Part shown: piece after piece, positions 1-10,724 of the stretch
Layout of the letters: each line of letters begins with the position of its first letter
Numbering within the stretch: the first letter of the stretch is position 1
Assembly (NCBI GenBank): GCA_031771865.1
Contig: JASISA010000025.1
Span: 1,426,001 to 1,490,000 of the forward strand
DNA: 64,000 nucleotides
From: Nothophaeocryptopus gaeumannii
Lineage: Eukaryota > Ascomycota > Dothideomycetes > Mycosphaerellales > Mycosphaerellaceae
Reading direction: 5' to 3'
Position numbers and translations under genes: made by a program
The notes under the pieces: model-generated
Told to the model about the DNA's origin: nothing
Database searches by the model: none
What the model saw: only the letters and a program-made list of their open reading frames with translations

Positions 1-279
1 CCTCCGCAAGTGACTGTGTGCGGCGGTGAAGATGGGAAAGGTTGATTCAGAATGGGAGAACAGCAGCCAGTGAATGTGGCTCTTGGCGGGTGCGTGGCTT
101 CTCAGCCCAGCCACACCTTTAAGACGTCGACGTGGGGTTGACGGTGATTCCCGACTCAAACAACCTCGAAGTGAATGGATCCTGGAATACGGCTTCACTA
201 ATCTCTACGCTCTATCCTACTGACGGCATGCGCTCACCTCCTGGAGCATACCTTGGAGCCGCTTGGGGCAACCTCGATT
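1..279. other. upstream non-coding stretch
   Basis: I see no convincing coding frame before the first-exon ATG at 280. The stretch is probably the promoter and 5' leader of the coiled-coil gene. I found no clear TATA box or repeat. Confidence 0.4.
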
Positions 280-2789
280 ATGGACTCATTTTGGTCCGGT
301 TCCGGTGATATCCACATTCCAGAGCGGCGGACTTCAATCAAATCAGTGCAGTGTTGCTGTAACGACGCGAATTGCGCGTACCTCGAATACTCGCAGAAGG
401 CTCTTCAAGCTCTCGAGGACGATGTTAGCACGGCAGCTCGGGTCGGAAAGGTGCGTGTTCCCTCAGTTTCCAGCAGTGTGGCAGACTATGGGCGCGTCGA
501 TGTGAGACATCAATACTGAATGCGCGGCTCGGCGGTTACGGTGGTTTCGTACTGTGTTGTGTGGTGCCGGATATGCTATGCACGCGACGGTGCTCAGGAC
601 CTTGGTTGTCTGGAGTGAGCGTGGCGCCTAACCGTCGACGCTTCCAGCGAAACGGAGTGGATGGAGAACAACTGCTGGAGGGTGTCGCGATGTCGCCGTC
701 GCTAATCTTTTCGCTACAGGCGCTGCTAATGCGGCATGAAGCTTACATTGCCGACTCCGAGAAAGAACGAAAAGCAATGTCCGCGCAGATCGAATCGCTG
801 GAGGGAGAGAAGAAGTCGCTCGAAGAGAAGAACGCCTCAGCCATCGACGAGAACAGGAACCTACTTGATCAACTGGAATCCTTAAACAACGCCGTCGCCG
901 AGTCAGACACCCAGGTCACAAACCTTCAGACTATGCTGCGTACAACTCAACAAGAGCTCCATAAGCTCTCGTATCTTGCATCCCGGACAGAGAAGCTAGA
1001 GCAGCAGATTGCCGACTTCGAGAGGGAGCAAGCATCATGGCAGTCAACGTTGGAAGAAAAGGATGAATCAGAGAAGAATGCCACGCGCCGCTGGCAGGAC
1101 GCACAACGAACCCTGGCTTCTCTACAACAGCAAATGGAGCGCATTGAGGAGGAGGCAAGGGAAGAGAAGGAGCGACATGACGAAGTCATGGGTCGTATGG
1201 AGCGTAGACATGCGGTTGAGCGAGAGTTGGACTCGGCGGCAGGGAGGCTGAAGGGAGCGGCTGCGCTCAAGACTGCTGGAAACGGGACCAACGTCGTGTC
1301 GCATTTCGTGAAGGACATCCTCCAGGACAATGCGAACCTTCAAATGGGGATCGTGGAACTCCGCGACTTATTGCATACATCTAACGAGGAAGTGGAGAAT
1401 TTACGGCATCAACTCGCAGTCCACCAGCCGCTTGTCGAAGAAGCCGACATTGCGCAGCCCACGCCTCCGCTAAAACGACCAAATCTACAAGAAGAGATGA
1501 GGCGAGCAACGACATCGGAGCTTCATGTCCATCATCACTACCACGCGCCGTCACCTGCACCGAAGACTCCCGCTTTGCGCCGACCTAAGAAGAAACGATA
1601 CGGAGCTCTCACGCCAGGAAGCTTCACTCCGCCGTCATCAGGGCTGAGTACACCACGGTACTCCTTTTCTTCGCCTTCGAATACCGCTACAATCCTCTCC
1701 CACACTGCAGCGAGTCTACCAGATAGTGATCATCGAAAGCGCTTGTCTGTGATGTCAGTGCAGTCAAATCAGACATATCAGTCTGTTCAGGATTCTTCAA
1801 ATCCTAGCTCGCCACTGTCTACCAATCGGGCATCTTCAATGTTCGATCGAGTGTTCAGCGACGCGGGCCAAGACTCATCGCGCCCCACGACACCGGACAC
1901 GGAAGATCCTGGCTCTCCAATGTTCGCTCCTGTCAACTCGAAACGTTCTTCGACGTCATCATATCACACTCCGAGGGTGTCAGTGTCTTCACACAGGATA
2001 CGGCCATCCCTGGATTCCATTCTGGATATGAGCACGGAGAATCTGAGAGATGACGAGCCACAGCAGTCTTCCTCAGCTCCTATACCTGAGGAGGACGAGC
2101 AGGACTGGGACAATACGGAATCGCTACCTGACGAAGAACAGCCGAGCGACATCTCTCCTCTTTCAGACGATGCAATGGAGGCGCTCGAACGTCCACGTAC
2201 GGTTCGGCGCGCTACTTCCCACGAGTCGATATTATCGTGTCGTGGAATGGACCTGCACACTCTAAAGTCGAGGCCGTCCCAGCTCTTGACACCCTATGGT
2301 GGTCGCTCGTTCGCGTCTCAGGCTGTGCTCAGTGATGCGACCGCGCATGCGTCAAGTCCGGCGTCCATGTCGCGACCTGCGAACAGTGGTCATCGGATGC
2401 TGAGTGGAATGACACCGCCTACTCAACGGCAGACGAGTGGGAGCAAGCCTGGTGGGATTGGTGGCAAAATAGGCGGATGGATGTTTGGGAAGTGGGGCGC
2501 GTCGCCGACCCCTTCGGTCACAGTTACGGAAGCGGAAGCGACGCCCCCTAAGACGACCCGTACCGTGAGCGTTGCATCGGGCAGCACTGGGAAGTCAGCC
2601 GACGATACCAATGCAACGCCGAAAGCGACGAAGCCTCGACCGCCTGCGATGCGACCGCCGGGAATAAACCAGCCAGGACCAATTCTTGGGTTCGGGCCTG
2701 AGCAGAAACTGCAGCATTCGCCCATCATGAATCGACTCGATCGGGATGCGCTCAAGAGCGTGCTGGGCGACGGCGGAGACGCGAAGTGA
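280..2789 (+). CDS. coiled-coil protein with Cys-rich N-terminus, function unknown
   Basis: Two-exon model. Exon 1 is 280-450 (57 codons, starts MDSFWSG, contains CCCNDANC) and ends at donor GTGCGT. Exon 2 is 720-2789 after acceptor CTACAG, and the junction is phase 0, joining ...AARVGK to ALLMRHEAY. The product is about 746 aa. From residue 58 to about 290 it is a long Glu/Lys/Gln-rich coiled coil, including the stretch NVVSHFVKDILQDNANLQ. A basic His-rich segment follows (HVHHHYHAP, then RRPKKKR), and then a long Ser/Thr/Pro-rich, probably disordered tail. I recall the same layout in other filamentous fungi but know no tested function. A cytoskeletal or scaffold role is only a guess. The open frame extends upstream to 561, but that part lies inside the intron. 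At 269 nt the intron is long for this window. Confidence 0.75.
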
Positions 2790-3181
2790 CGATGGAACGG
2801 CAGAGACTTGGTTTGATTTTGTTAGTGATACCCCATCAGCGTACTCAGCTATCTCTCATATGTCTCGATATTCATAGGCCACTTTGAAATCAGGAGCGAA
2901 GTGAATCAGCACGCATCATTTGCTTGTGCTATCATGTGAAAGTTCGGTGGTCCGTGACTGCCCCAGGCGGCTAGCTCCGCGCTAGCGAGAAAGCTTTGCT
3001 TCGGTCTCAAACTTCAGTCTCAGCTGCACTCTGAACCTTTCAACAAACAAGACACAACAATGACTGTTCATCGCAATGAGCGAATGACATACCGTGCGAC
3101 CGCATAGCACTCCCAGCGCTTCACACTATTCAAGATCGGAGAAGCCACAATCCTCGGCAAACGCACCGCCGACGCCACAAA
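2790..3181. other. intergenic region with possible uORF
   Basis: This holds the 3' flank of the coiled-coil gene and the leader of the next gene. An A-rich leader ends at an ATG at 3061 that opens a 15-codon frame (3061-3108, TAG). It could be a uORF or a mini first exon of the downstream gene. I cannot tell which. Confidence 0.3.
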
Positions 3182-3211
3182 TTGGAGCAGCAGGCAGATC
3201 TTCGCGACAAA

Positions 3212-4753
3212 ATGCCTTCTTTCTGGGCGGCGCAGCAGGTCACCATGAATCAGAAGCGTCAACATGACTTCAAGGGTCTGAGTGCGATGCAGCAGCAGCT
3301 CCATGGGGAGGTGGCAGAGAAGAGATCCCAGCAGGCACCGCCCGTGTACGATTTCGACGACTCCATGCCTTTGGAAGACGATGGAGGTGCGGCGGAGAGC
3401 CCAGATGAGCTGGTCGGGGTGGAGATGGACGGGAACAGTTGCAGACGTCGGCGGTCGCCCCTGCTTCAGAAATTAAGCATAGAAAACCCGGCAGAATTGT
3501 CGTGGAAAGTTCCAATTTCGCATGAGCTTGGCAACACTCACTCACATGCTTCGCCACCAGAAGCAGCATACGTGAAATGCTACGAGGACATCTTGAAGCA
3601 TTGGGGCTGCCACCCGGACGACTGCCTCGCACCGGAAATGCAACAGTCCACTCCGTACTCCGCCGCTCTGTTGCAACAACTCGGCCGTCTTTCTAAGATG
3701 ACGAAACATCAGCACGAAATGGCGAAAGAAGCGTTGGCTCGTCATTGGCAGACTCGACAAGACCACGCGGACGTCACTGAAAGCCTTGTGCTTACCGATG
3801 TGAGGGCGGCCAGGGTTCCTGGGAAGCGTGTGGTCGAGGAAGAGATCCTGGAGAATCCGCGCGGCTTAATGCTACAAGACATCAACCTCGCGTGTGACGA
3901 GGTCTTCCAGAAGAAGAGAAACGATGAGCAGGCTGGCAGAGGGCCCGGTGCGATCAACGCGGCTGTGCACCGAATTCGTGGCAAGAAGAACAGGAAGGCA
4001 CTGCGTGAATTCTTGACGCAGCAGCAACAGAGTGGTCGCCCCCTGCCTGATGAGCTGAATGTGATGAAGCTCTCCGCGACAGGAACGCGACGCTCTAAGC
4101 AGCTGAATGATCAGCAAGCTACTCAATTCATGCGAAAGGTAAAGGAGCAGCTCATTCCGCCCGAGGTTGGAGACCCCCACAACGACGTGATGGAGACTGA
4201 AGCACCCGACTCCTCAGGACCACGAAGCACCATGACATTGGAAAGGAAGCCCAAACGCCCTAAGCCACGTGCAAGCAAGAAGGAGAAAGAGTTGAAGGAT
4301 CAGCTCAAAAGCGAGCTTGGAGGGTTGCAGGATGAGATGAATGAGTCTGTGGATGGCAGTGTGATGGAGCAGCCCGCTTCATCAGTACCACCAAACATCT
4401 CGACGAGGGGCGGCAAGCCGAGATCATGCAAAGGAGGCGGCAAAAATGAGAAGCGGCTGAAGATGATGGATCCGGTCCTCACAACAGCAGACGAGAACAA
4501 GACCTTCACTCTTATAGACCAAGAGCCAGGAAAGTTCAAGGGCAAGGAAGAGAGACGTCTTAGAAAGAAGACCGTACCCCAAATGAGCCAGCTGCTGAGT
4601 CAATTTGGCGTCGAGGACAGCCGGATAGGCTTCAAGGAGAAAAAGAAGCGAATGCGGAAGGAGCGACAGAAAGTGGAACGTACAGCGTTGCCCTCGGAGC
4701 AGATCAATGTCGGCTCACTGCCGTCTCTCTTCTCGCTCCAGCAAAAACAGTAG
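3212..4753 (+). CDS. basic charged protein of unknown function
   Basis: Single open frame, 513 aa from the first in-frame ATG (MPSFWAAQQ). The frame stays open upstream to about 3110 without an ATG, so an upstream exon is possible. I do not recognise the family. The N-terminal third is Gln-rich with an acidic patch (FDDSMPLEDDGG). The centre is helical and charged (around ILENPRGLMLQDINLA). The C-terminal half has several Lys/Arg clusters that look like nuclear-localisation signals (KPKRPKPRASKKEKE, RRLRKKT, KEKKKRMRKERQK). A nuclear or nucleolar location is inferred from that composition alone. I see no signal peptide or membrane segment. Sustained open frame and protein-like composition support a real gene. 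Confidence 0.6.
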   Translation: MPSFWAAQQVTMNQKRQHDFKGLSAMQQQLHGEVAEKRSQQAPPVYDFDDSMPLEDDGGAAESPDELVGVEMDGNSCRRRRSPLLQKLSIENPAELSWKVPISHELGNTHSHASPPEAAYVKCYEDILKHWGCHPDDCLAPEMQQSTPYSAALLQQLGRLSKMTKHQHEMAKEALARHWQTRQDHADVTESLVLTDVRAARVPGKRVVEEEILENPRGLMLQDINLACDEVFQKKRNDEQAGRGPGAINAAVHRIRGKKNRKALREFLTQQQQSGRPLPDELNVMKLSATGTRRSKQLNDQQATQFMRKVKEQLIPPEVGDPHNDVMETEAPDSSGPRSTMTLERKPKRPKPRASKKEKELKDQLKSELGGLQDEMNESVDGSVMEQPASSVPPNISTRGGKPRSCKGGGKNEKRLKMMDPVLTTADENKTFTLIDQEPGKFKGKEERRLRKKTVPQMSQLLSQFGVEDSRIGFKEKKKRMRKERQKVERTALPSEQINVGSLPSLFSLQQKQ

Positions 4754-5019
4754 AATCTGGGCAACTGAGAAGGCCCTCCGTTGCGGCTCGCCTAGCTCGC
4801 AGATTAGGAGCACCAAGGGACTGATCTCGACATTGAATGAAGAAATCTAGGCAGCCAAGGCTTCCCAACGGAGGCTCCTCATGCATCCGCTCAAGGGCAA
4901 GGATCGTCAGATGGGCTTCTTTACTAAAGAGGAAGAGGACTTCAGCATAAAGATACCCGAGAGTACAGAGACTCTCACAGCGAACACCGTAATTACTTCT
5001 CAAAAGCCCTTCAATGATC

Positions 5020-6079
5020 CTACAGCTTCGGCTTAAACTCATATCCCTGCTGCACAGGTCTATTCCCCACCGCAACCGGATCCCACCACGGCCACGCCCC
5101 CGGAGCATCCTTCTGCATCGTGCCTTGAAAATCCACCGGTCTCTTCTGCAAGAACGCCGCTACTCCTTCCTTATTGTCCTTACTACTAAACAGCTCATAC
5201 ACGATCTTACTGTCCAGAAGATGCGTTGCTTCAGGAGACGCAGGTCCGCGATACATCAGGTCTTTGATGAGGTGGAGGGATACACCGGAGCAGTTCTTGA
5301 CGACTTCATCTGCGAGTTCGAGGGCGCGGGGGAGGACGGCTTTGGGAGTGTCGAGGATTTCGGTGAAGAGTGAGTCGAGGAGGGGGTGTTTTGCTGGGTA
5401 GGTTGCGCCTGTTGTGCAGAGGTGGAGGGCTTTTGATGTGCTGTAGTCTCGTGGTCAGTACGAAATTCTCGCGCTCCACGTCATCTGATTGCAACTATTG
5501 CGTGTGAAACGGGGGTATTCACCCAATCAACCGAGGCAAGAAGAAACTACTCGCCGCCTCCATTATCAATCCTCTCCTCGCAAACACGAATCCAATCTTC
5601 GCTCCTCCATAAGCGATTCTAATGTTCATTGGTAGTGTCATTGTAACTCCCACTCCTACCGCAGACCCATTCATGGCAGCAATTGTTGGTTTCCGACACC
5701 GATTGATGGCTATAGCTACTCTTCCGCCTCCATCACGATGATCTCGAACTTGCTCTTCACCACCCACGAACCCTGTGTCCAAGTCCGCTCCCGCACAGAA
5801 CATCTTGCCATGGCCTGTTTGGACGATGCACTTAACGCGGTCGTCGATATCGAAGAGAGTGTACGCGGTTTCGAGCTCGCGCATCATCGTAGGAGTGAAG
5901 GCGTTGTATTTGTTCGGTCGATATAGAGTGACGAGCTGTACAGGCGTGACATCTCGAGGGGACTCTGGAACATTGGTAACGCGGATTTGGGTGAAGTTGA
6001 GGTCGGCGTAGTTCTTCGGGATGGGAATCTCGGTGAGGGCAGGAGATTCGATGTATGTTGAGGCAGGTCTGGGAGTCAT
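5020..6079 (-). CDS. enoyl-CoA hydratase/isomerase family protein
   Basis: Crotonase-fold enzyme. Exon 1 is 6079-5523 and exon 2 is 5440-5020, with an 82-nt intron (donor GTGAAT, acceptor CTACAG) that splits a Gly codon. The product is 325 aa, normal for the family. Exon 1 has the oxyanion-hole region KMFCAGADLDTG, then IAAMNGSAVGVGVTMTLP and the RRGLIMEAASSFFLPRLIG block, in which the Glu is the expected catalytic acid. Exon 2 continues with SKALHLCTTGATYPA. Members hydrate or isomerise 2- or 3-enoyl-CoA in fatty-acid or aromatic side-chain breakdown. The C-terminus PKL resembles a non-canonical peroxisomal PTS1. The gene is divergent from the amidohydrolase starting at 6668. Confidence 0.88.
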
Positions 6080-6667
6080 TTTGCTTCGGACACAATGGGA
6101 TATCGATTGTAGTGTGAAGAAAGGTGTATGCAGACAGTGGCTGCTGACTTACAGGTGATGTCCAACCTTAGCCACGGCAATTCCTACAATGGGTGTAGCT
6201 AGTCGTAAAGCTCGAGTCTGGTGAGCTGTGGAAGCGGAGGTGGACCTCGGGATATTTTCAGAAGCTCTGGCCATGCGGGATGCTTGGCAAGCGAGGCATT
6301 CACCTAGCGCGGCTATATACCAGTTGTGTAGTCATCAGAGCTCCCTCCCATGTGCATCATAAACGCGGCTTTGGGGCCGCTCGGTAGAGGTATGAATGGA
6401 TGATACTGACTCACCGCATCGTTTGTGCACACCGAACAGCGAAGATCGTCTTTGAAGTGGCCGGCAAGTCGCTGTTGCGGCTCGGTGCCGCTGGCGGTCC
6501 CGAATGGTTGGTTCCACAAACCACTTCTTCCAGATTGAGTGAGTTGGAGTACTGTGGTCGTCTGGGCGTGCTGGCAGAAGTCACTACAACAACGTCGGAT
6601 CTGGTATACATGAGTCTGTCGTCTTTCTTGCGATCACTGATCAGCTAATTCAAGAATCTCGAACGCG
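6080..6667. promoter_or_regulatory. shared divergent promoter region
   Basis: This 588-bp gap separates the start codons of the divergently transcribed enoyl-CoA hydratase (minus) and amidohydrolase (plus), so it must carry both promoters. The open frames inside it show no recognisable protein features. I could not identify a specific binding site. Confidence 0.45.
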
Positions 6668-7660
6668 ATGGTGCCACCACTCATCGCTCTGGAGGAACAC
6701 TTCCTCTCCACAGCCGTTCTAGATGCATTCGATTCGCAGTACCAGGAGCAGTTCAAATTCTTACCTGGAGCCAAGGAGCAGCTGAAGGATCTAGACCAAC
6801 TGAGACTAGGCCTGATGGATGAGAGCAGAATCACCATGCAAGTAATATCACATGCATGCGCTCCCGGAGGTCCCACTCCAGAGATGTGTAGACAGGGCAA
6901 CGATCAGTTAGCAGAGGCAGTAAGAAAAAGGCCCGATCGATTCGCTGGGTTTGCAGTACTTCCAGTAGCCCATCCAGAGGAATCCGCGAAGGAGTTGGAG
7001 CGATGTGTAAAGGAGTTGGGGTTTGTAGGAGCTCTCATAGACAACCACGTCGAAGGCAAGTACTTCGATGGGGATGAGTACGATGTGATGTGGCGGAAGG
7101 CGGAAGAGCTCGACGTGGCGATCTACCTGCATCCAACGTGGCCGACCGAGAACATGATGCGGCCGTATACAGGCAACTTCACGCCCGGCGCAACGCGGAG
7201 TCTCGGCGCATCAGGCTGGGGATGGCATTCCGAGACTGGCCTTCACGTCCTGCGACTGTATGCGGCTGGCGTATTCGACAAATTTCCGAAGCTAAAGATG
7301 GTCATCGGCCACTTCGGCGAGATGCTGCCGTTCATGCTCCAACGGGCATCCAACCTTAGCATCAGATGGGGCGAACAGCAACGGAAGCTGCTCCAGGTCT
7401 GGGAAGAGAATATCTGGATCACCACGTCTGGCGTGTGGAGTCTGGATCCCCTGAAGTGCGTCCTTGGCAATACGAAGATCGATCACATCCTGTTCAGTAT
7501 CGACTATCCATTTGAGAAGAACGCGAACGGCCTGAAGTGGATGCAGGAGCTGGAACAGAGTGGCCTCGTGACGCAAGAAGAGTTGGAGATGATCGCATAC
7601 AAGAACTCGGAGAAGCTGCTGAAGCTGAAAGTGCCGCAGATGGCGAACGGCGCACGCTGA
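6668..7660 (+). CDS. amidohydrolase-2 family decarboxylase (dihydroxybenzoate/resorcylate type)
   Basis: Intronless, 330 aa, the usual length for the ACMSD-like amidohydrolase/decarboxylase family. The metal-site set is complete: ExH near the N-terminus (LEEHF, E9 and H11), H155 in LHPTWP, H215 in GHFGE and D279 in SIDYPF. This spacing matches 2,3-dihydroxybenzoate, gamma-resorcylate and 5-carboxyvanillate decarboxylases, which remove CO2 from hydroxybenzoates. The true substrate cannot be read from sequence. No signal peptide, so probably cytosolic. The start is set by MVPPLIALEEHF, where the family's N-terminal metal motif begins. The divergent crotonase neighbour suggests aromatic or side-chain catabolism (inference). 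Confidence 0.87.
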   Translation: MVPPLIALEEHFLSTAVLDAFDSQYQEQFKFLPGAKEQLKDLDQLRLGLMDESRITMQVISHACAPGGPTPEMCRQGNDQLAEAVRKRPDRFAGFAVLPVAHPEESAKELERCVKELGFVGALIDNHVEGKYFDGDEYDVMWRKAEELDVAIYLHPTWPTENMMRPYTGNFTPGATRSLGASGWGWHSETGLHVLRLYAAGVFDKFPKLKMVIGHFGEMLPFMLQRASNLSIRWGEQQRKLLQVWEENIWITTSGVWSLDPLKCVLGNTKIDHILFSIDYPFEKNANGLKWMQELEQSGLVTQEELEMIAYKNSEKLLKLKVPQMANGAR

Positions 7661-8811
7661 CTTGGCAAGGTCTTCGAGCGAAGTCGTCGGAGGTCCAACT
7701 CTCGCTTGGGGAGGTGAATAGATATGCTGTGACGGTGGCCTTGTGGCAGGAGCATGCGATCATGAGTCAGCGCAGTTTCGCGATGGAAGTGGCGACAGTC
7801 AGTCGCTGGATAGCGCAGACATCGACAGATATGTATCAGCCTCAATCAATGGATACTTTGTAATAGTCCACGTTCCTGATGTTGATGTGAAAGCGTAGTT
7901 CAGGTGAACATGATCGAATGTCCATGGACGAAGAAAGTCATCCGATCTCAGGGGATGATGCCAAGGCCGTGCCAGACAGGGATGGCGAGCGTTCCTGCAC
8001 TAGGCCCGAGTAGCGCTGAATTAGCTTTCTTTATGCAGCAGCCAAGGCAACTTGCCAACGACATCCGACTTGCACCTTTCATCAACATCACCTGCCTCGT
8101 AATCATATGTCTGCCTACCCAGGACTATGGACGTATGCTTTCGCTACCAACTAATAAGAAGACCTTCGCTGGAGCATCGTTGGGACCACGCAAGCACCCA
8201 CGCGGGTGGCAAAACGTACAGACTTCCTTGGCTGGGAGGGGCGTCGCTGTCCAACTCAACTTCCTCCCGCTCGTTTCTGGTTACGGCTAGGGGCAGCACA
8301 TCCGTTTGGTCTGTGAGACGACTCCGCCCTTGCATCCCTTGCTGCGAACAAGCCGTGCCCCGGAGGCCGCTTGCGCTTGACTCAAACCTTTCTGGCCCAA
8401 ATCCTGCACTCCTCGCTGGTCTGCTGATCACGTTCCCACGTCCCAATATCGCGTTTCGTTCAGTGCCAATGAGGAAGGAGCACGTTCTGCAAGCACTTTA
8501 CGCGTGCCAATCACGCTCCTCGTCGCCCTGCTATCGCTGCAGAGAGACTTCGCATCGGTCGCCTCGTATGTCGGGGCAACTGAGTTGCAGAGCGGTCGCC
8601 AAATGGGTCGCAAGCTGGTCTTATCGTTTCATACCGTCGTTTTGGGCTGCGGGCTGGACAGGCAGTGTTGCCTGAGCGGTGTTGCCTGCATACTATAAGT
8701 ACAGTCATTACTCCTCTAACCTTCTCGCACCTCGTTTTGCCTTTCACTTCTTTGCGTCGACGTCGTCAAGGTCCATCGTCGCAATATCTCAACGCAATCA
8801 ACACCGTCATC
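7661..8811. other. intergenic region upstream of BTB gene
   Basis: The 3' flank of the amidohydrolase and the promoter of the BTB gene. Several open frames occur (longest 182 codons at 8127-8675), but they are Arg/Ser/Cys-rich and resemble no protein. A TATA-like TATAAG lies at 8694-8699, about 118 nt before the BTB start codon, and is followed by a pyrimidine-rich leader. Confidence 0.4.
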
Positions 8812-9809
8812 ATGTTCACAACAAGCACACGTAACCCGAACAAATCGTACCGAGACAGCTTCTCATACCGAGCAGGAAAGTCGACTAGCAAAAGGCAGAA
8901 GTCGTTCAAGGATGCGAGGACGAGCAGGATCATCACAGCGCAGCCGGTGCAGGCATCGTCAGCGCAATCATCTCCGACAAGAACGGGCAGCGCTCCAACA
9001 TCGCCGTAAGTATGTGTTCCATCGAAAAAGCCCCATCTCGCTAACATAGATAGGAACCTGAACTCCGCCATCGTCACGATCGCTGTCGGTCCCGAGCAAA
9101 GACTCTTCGCAGCACACGAAGATGTACTCAACCGTTCACCGTACTTCGCTCAAGCCATCCGCAAGCAGTTCTTCGAGTCCAACGGCAAACGAGTCGACGT
9201 CCCCGACGAAGCACCGGAAGTCTTCTCGGCCATCTTGGAGTATCTCTACAAAGGAGATTACACACCCAAGATCGGCTACGACAAGAAGCGTCAGAGCTGG
9301 TTCCTCGAAGATGGCGATACTGCGACCGGCATGAGCGAGAGTACGATCTACACATCCGAAGGCTTGGCCATACTGAAGGACACAGTGATCTACGTACGTT
9401 CCATATCATCACCATCTACTCGCATCCTCACTTTACTAATACTTACCAGTGCTCTGCTCACCGCTATGGTGTCCCTGAACTCGCCCGTCTCGCCCTCAAG
9501 AAACAAGGTCTTCAATCCGGCGTACAGTGCAGTACCATACTGTCGTCTGCTCGCTATGCCTACGCCAACACGCCAGCTTCTGACTCCAAGTTGCGAGCGC
9601 ACTACCTCGCTCTCATCATCCGCAGTCGAAGTACATTTAAGCGTAGCGGCACGATGCAGATGGAGATGGAGCGTGGCGCAACGCCGCTCTTCTTCGATCT
9701 GGTGAGTCGTTTCCTTGTCGGACAATCACGGAAGCAGATGCTAACACTAAGACAGTTCGTCGCTATGGTCAATCACCTCGACGACGTTGCGCGGTCGCCG
9801 CGCACCTAG
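8812..9809 (+). CDS. BTB/POZ domain protein
   Basis: Four exons: 8812-9005, 9054-9393, 9450-9701 and 9756-9809, giving 279 aa with consistent phases. Donors are GTAAGT, GTACGT and GTGAGT. Intron 2 has a near-perfect branch site TACTAAT about 15 nt before its acceptor. The first 65 residues are basic and disordered. The BTB fold then starts at about LNSAIVTIAVGPEQRLFAAH, with VLNRSPYFAQAIRKQF and VFSAILEYLYKGDY, and is followed by a helical C-terminal region. The family mediates dimerisation and sometimes Cul3 binding. This standalone fungal type has no kelch, MATH or zinc-finger partner, so its role is unknown. Confidence 0.85.
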
Positions 9810-10724
9810 ATGACGCAGGCCGCCAACTTCGCGTGAGGCCTTGATTTCCGCTCTCTGCATTTCCTACATCTCATGCGTCTCAATCAGCAGCTCCCGGCTG
9901 CGACCGGTCGTAGCAGGGGAGTTTTACTGCTATCTCATTTCTATGCCTTGCTTGCTTCACATTGATACCCTTCCTGTATATACTTTTTGTTTCAATATTT
10001 GGGATGATGCATCTGTTGGGCGCACGGGAGAATACGAGCTTCGATCAACACCAAAACACAAGTGGCTCCAAGGCCCGGGAACAAGAGAAAGCAAGCAAAC
10101 TGTACTATTATGATTCTGGCGAAAGGCGGAGGATGAACACAGACTTTGGTAAGCGAAGAGAAGACCAGATTGTTACAATAGTGTGGTTTCTGGAAACGGT
10201 CCTGGATGAGCTTGCTACTGATCGCCTGCGTCCAGCGCGACGGGCGAGAGGATGTACCAACATATACTGAAATCTGAAAGGAAGTAATGTAGATGATGAT
10301 GATCATGAAATTTCAGCTTTTCTGATTGTGTCTCTTTACTCGTCGTGACTTGATTCCGAACAGGCGGATGAGACATATCGATAGAAGCCGTGCCGTGCAA
10401 GCCGTGTCACCAACACTAGCAGGCGAAGTGCAAGCAAACGGCTGAGTAGACGCATATCGTGACTCATGCTCACTAATGTGCCTTGCAACAGCCTCCGAAA
10501 ACGTATGTCGCTGATGGATGTGCGGCTTGGAAGCTGATTCACCAACCTTGAGTTTCCTGCCTCCCGCCAAGCCGTGCATGCGAAGCCCAACATGCCACCA
10601 TCTCGGTGCCTTCGATGAATACGGTAGCATGCTTGAGGTAAGGTGAACATGGCTAGCGATGCTTGTATGTTCGGCCGATGCTGCCTTCGGTGGGAGGTCG
10701 GCTGTTTTGAATCGAGGTGCAAGG
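9810..10724. other. intergenic region, convergent 3' flanks
   Basis: The 915-bp gap between the 3' ends of the BTB gene (plus) and the Csn12-like gene (minus). Short open frames exist on both strands but none has a protein-like pattern. An AT-richer segment near 10270-10340 may hold the terminator regions. I see no tRNA or repeat. Confidence 0.4.

Noticed and set aside
561..719. N-terminal extension of the 742-codon frame
   Set aside because: The residues before 720 are not protein-like, and the upstream exon at 280-450 splices in phase past them.
8127..8675. 182-codon frame upstream of the BTB gene
   Set aside because: Ser/Arg/Cys-rich with no domain pattern, in a region that must hold the BTB promoter; no splice logic linking it to the BTB exons.
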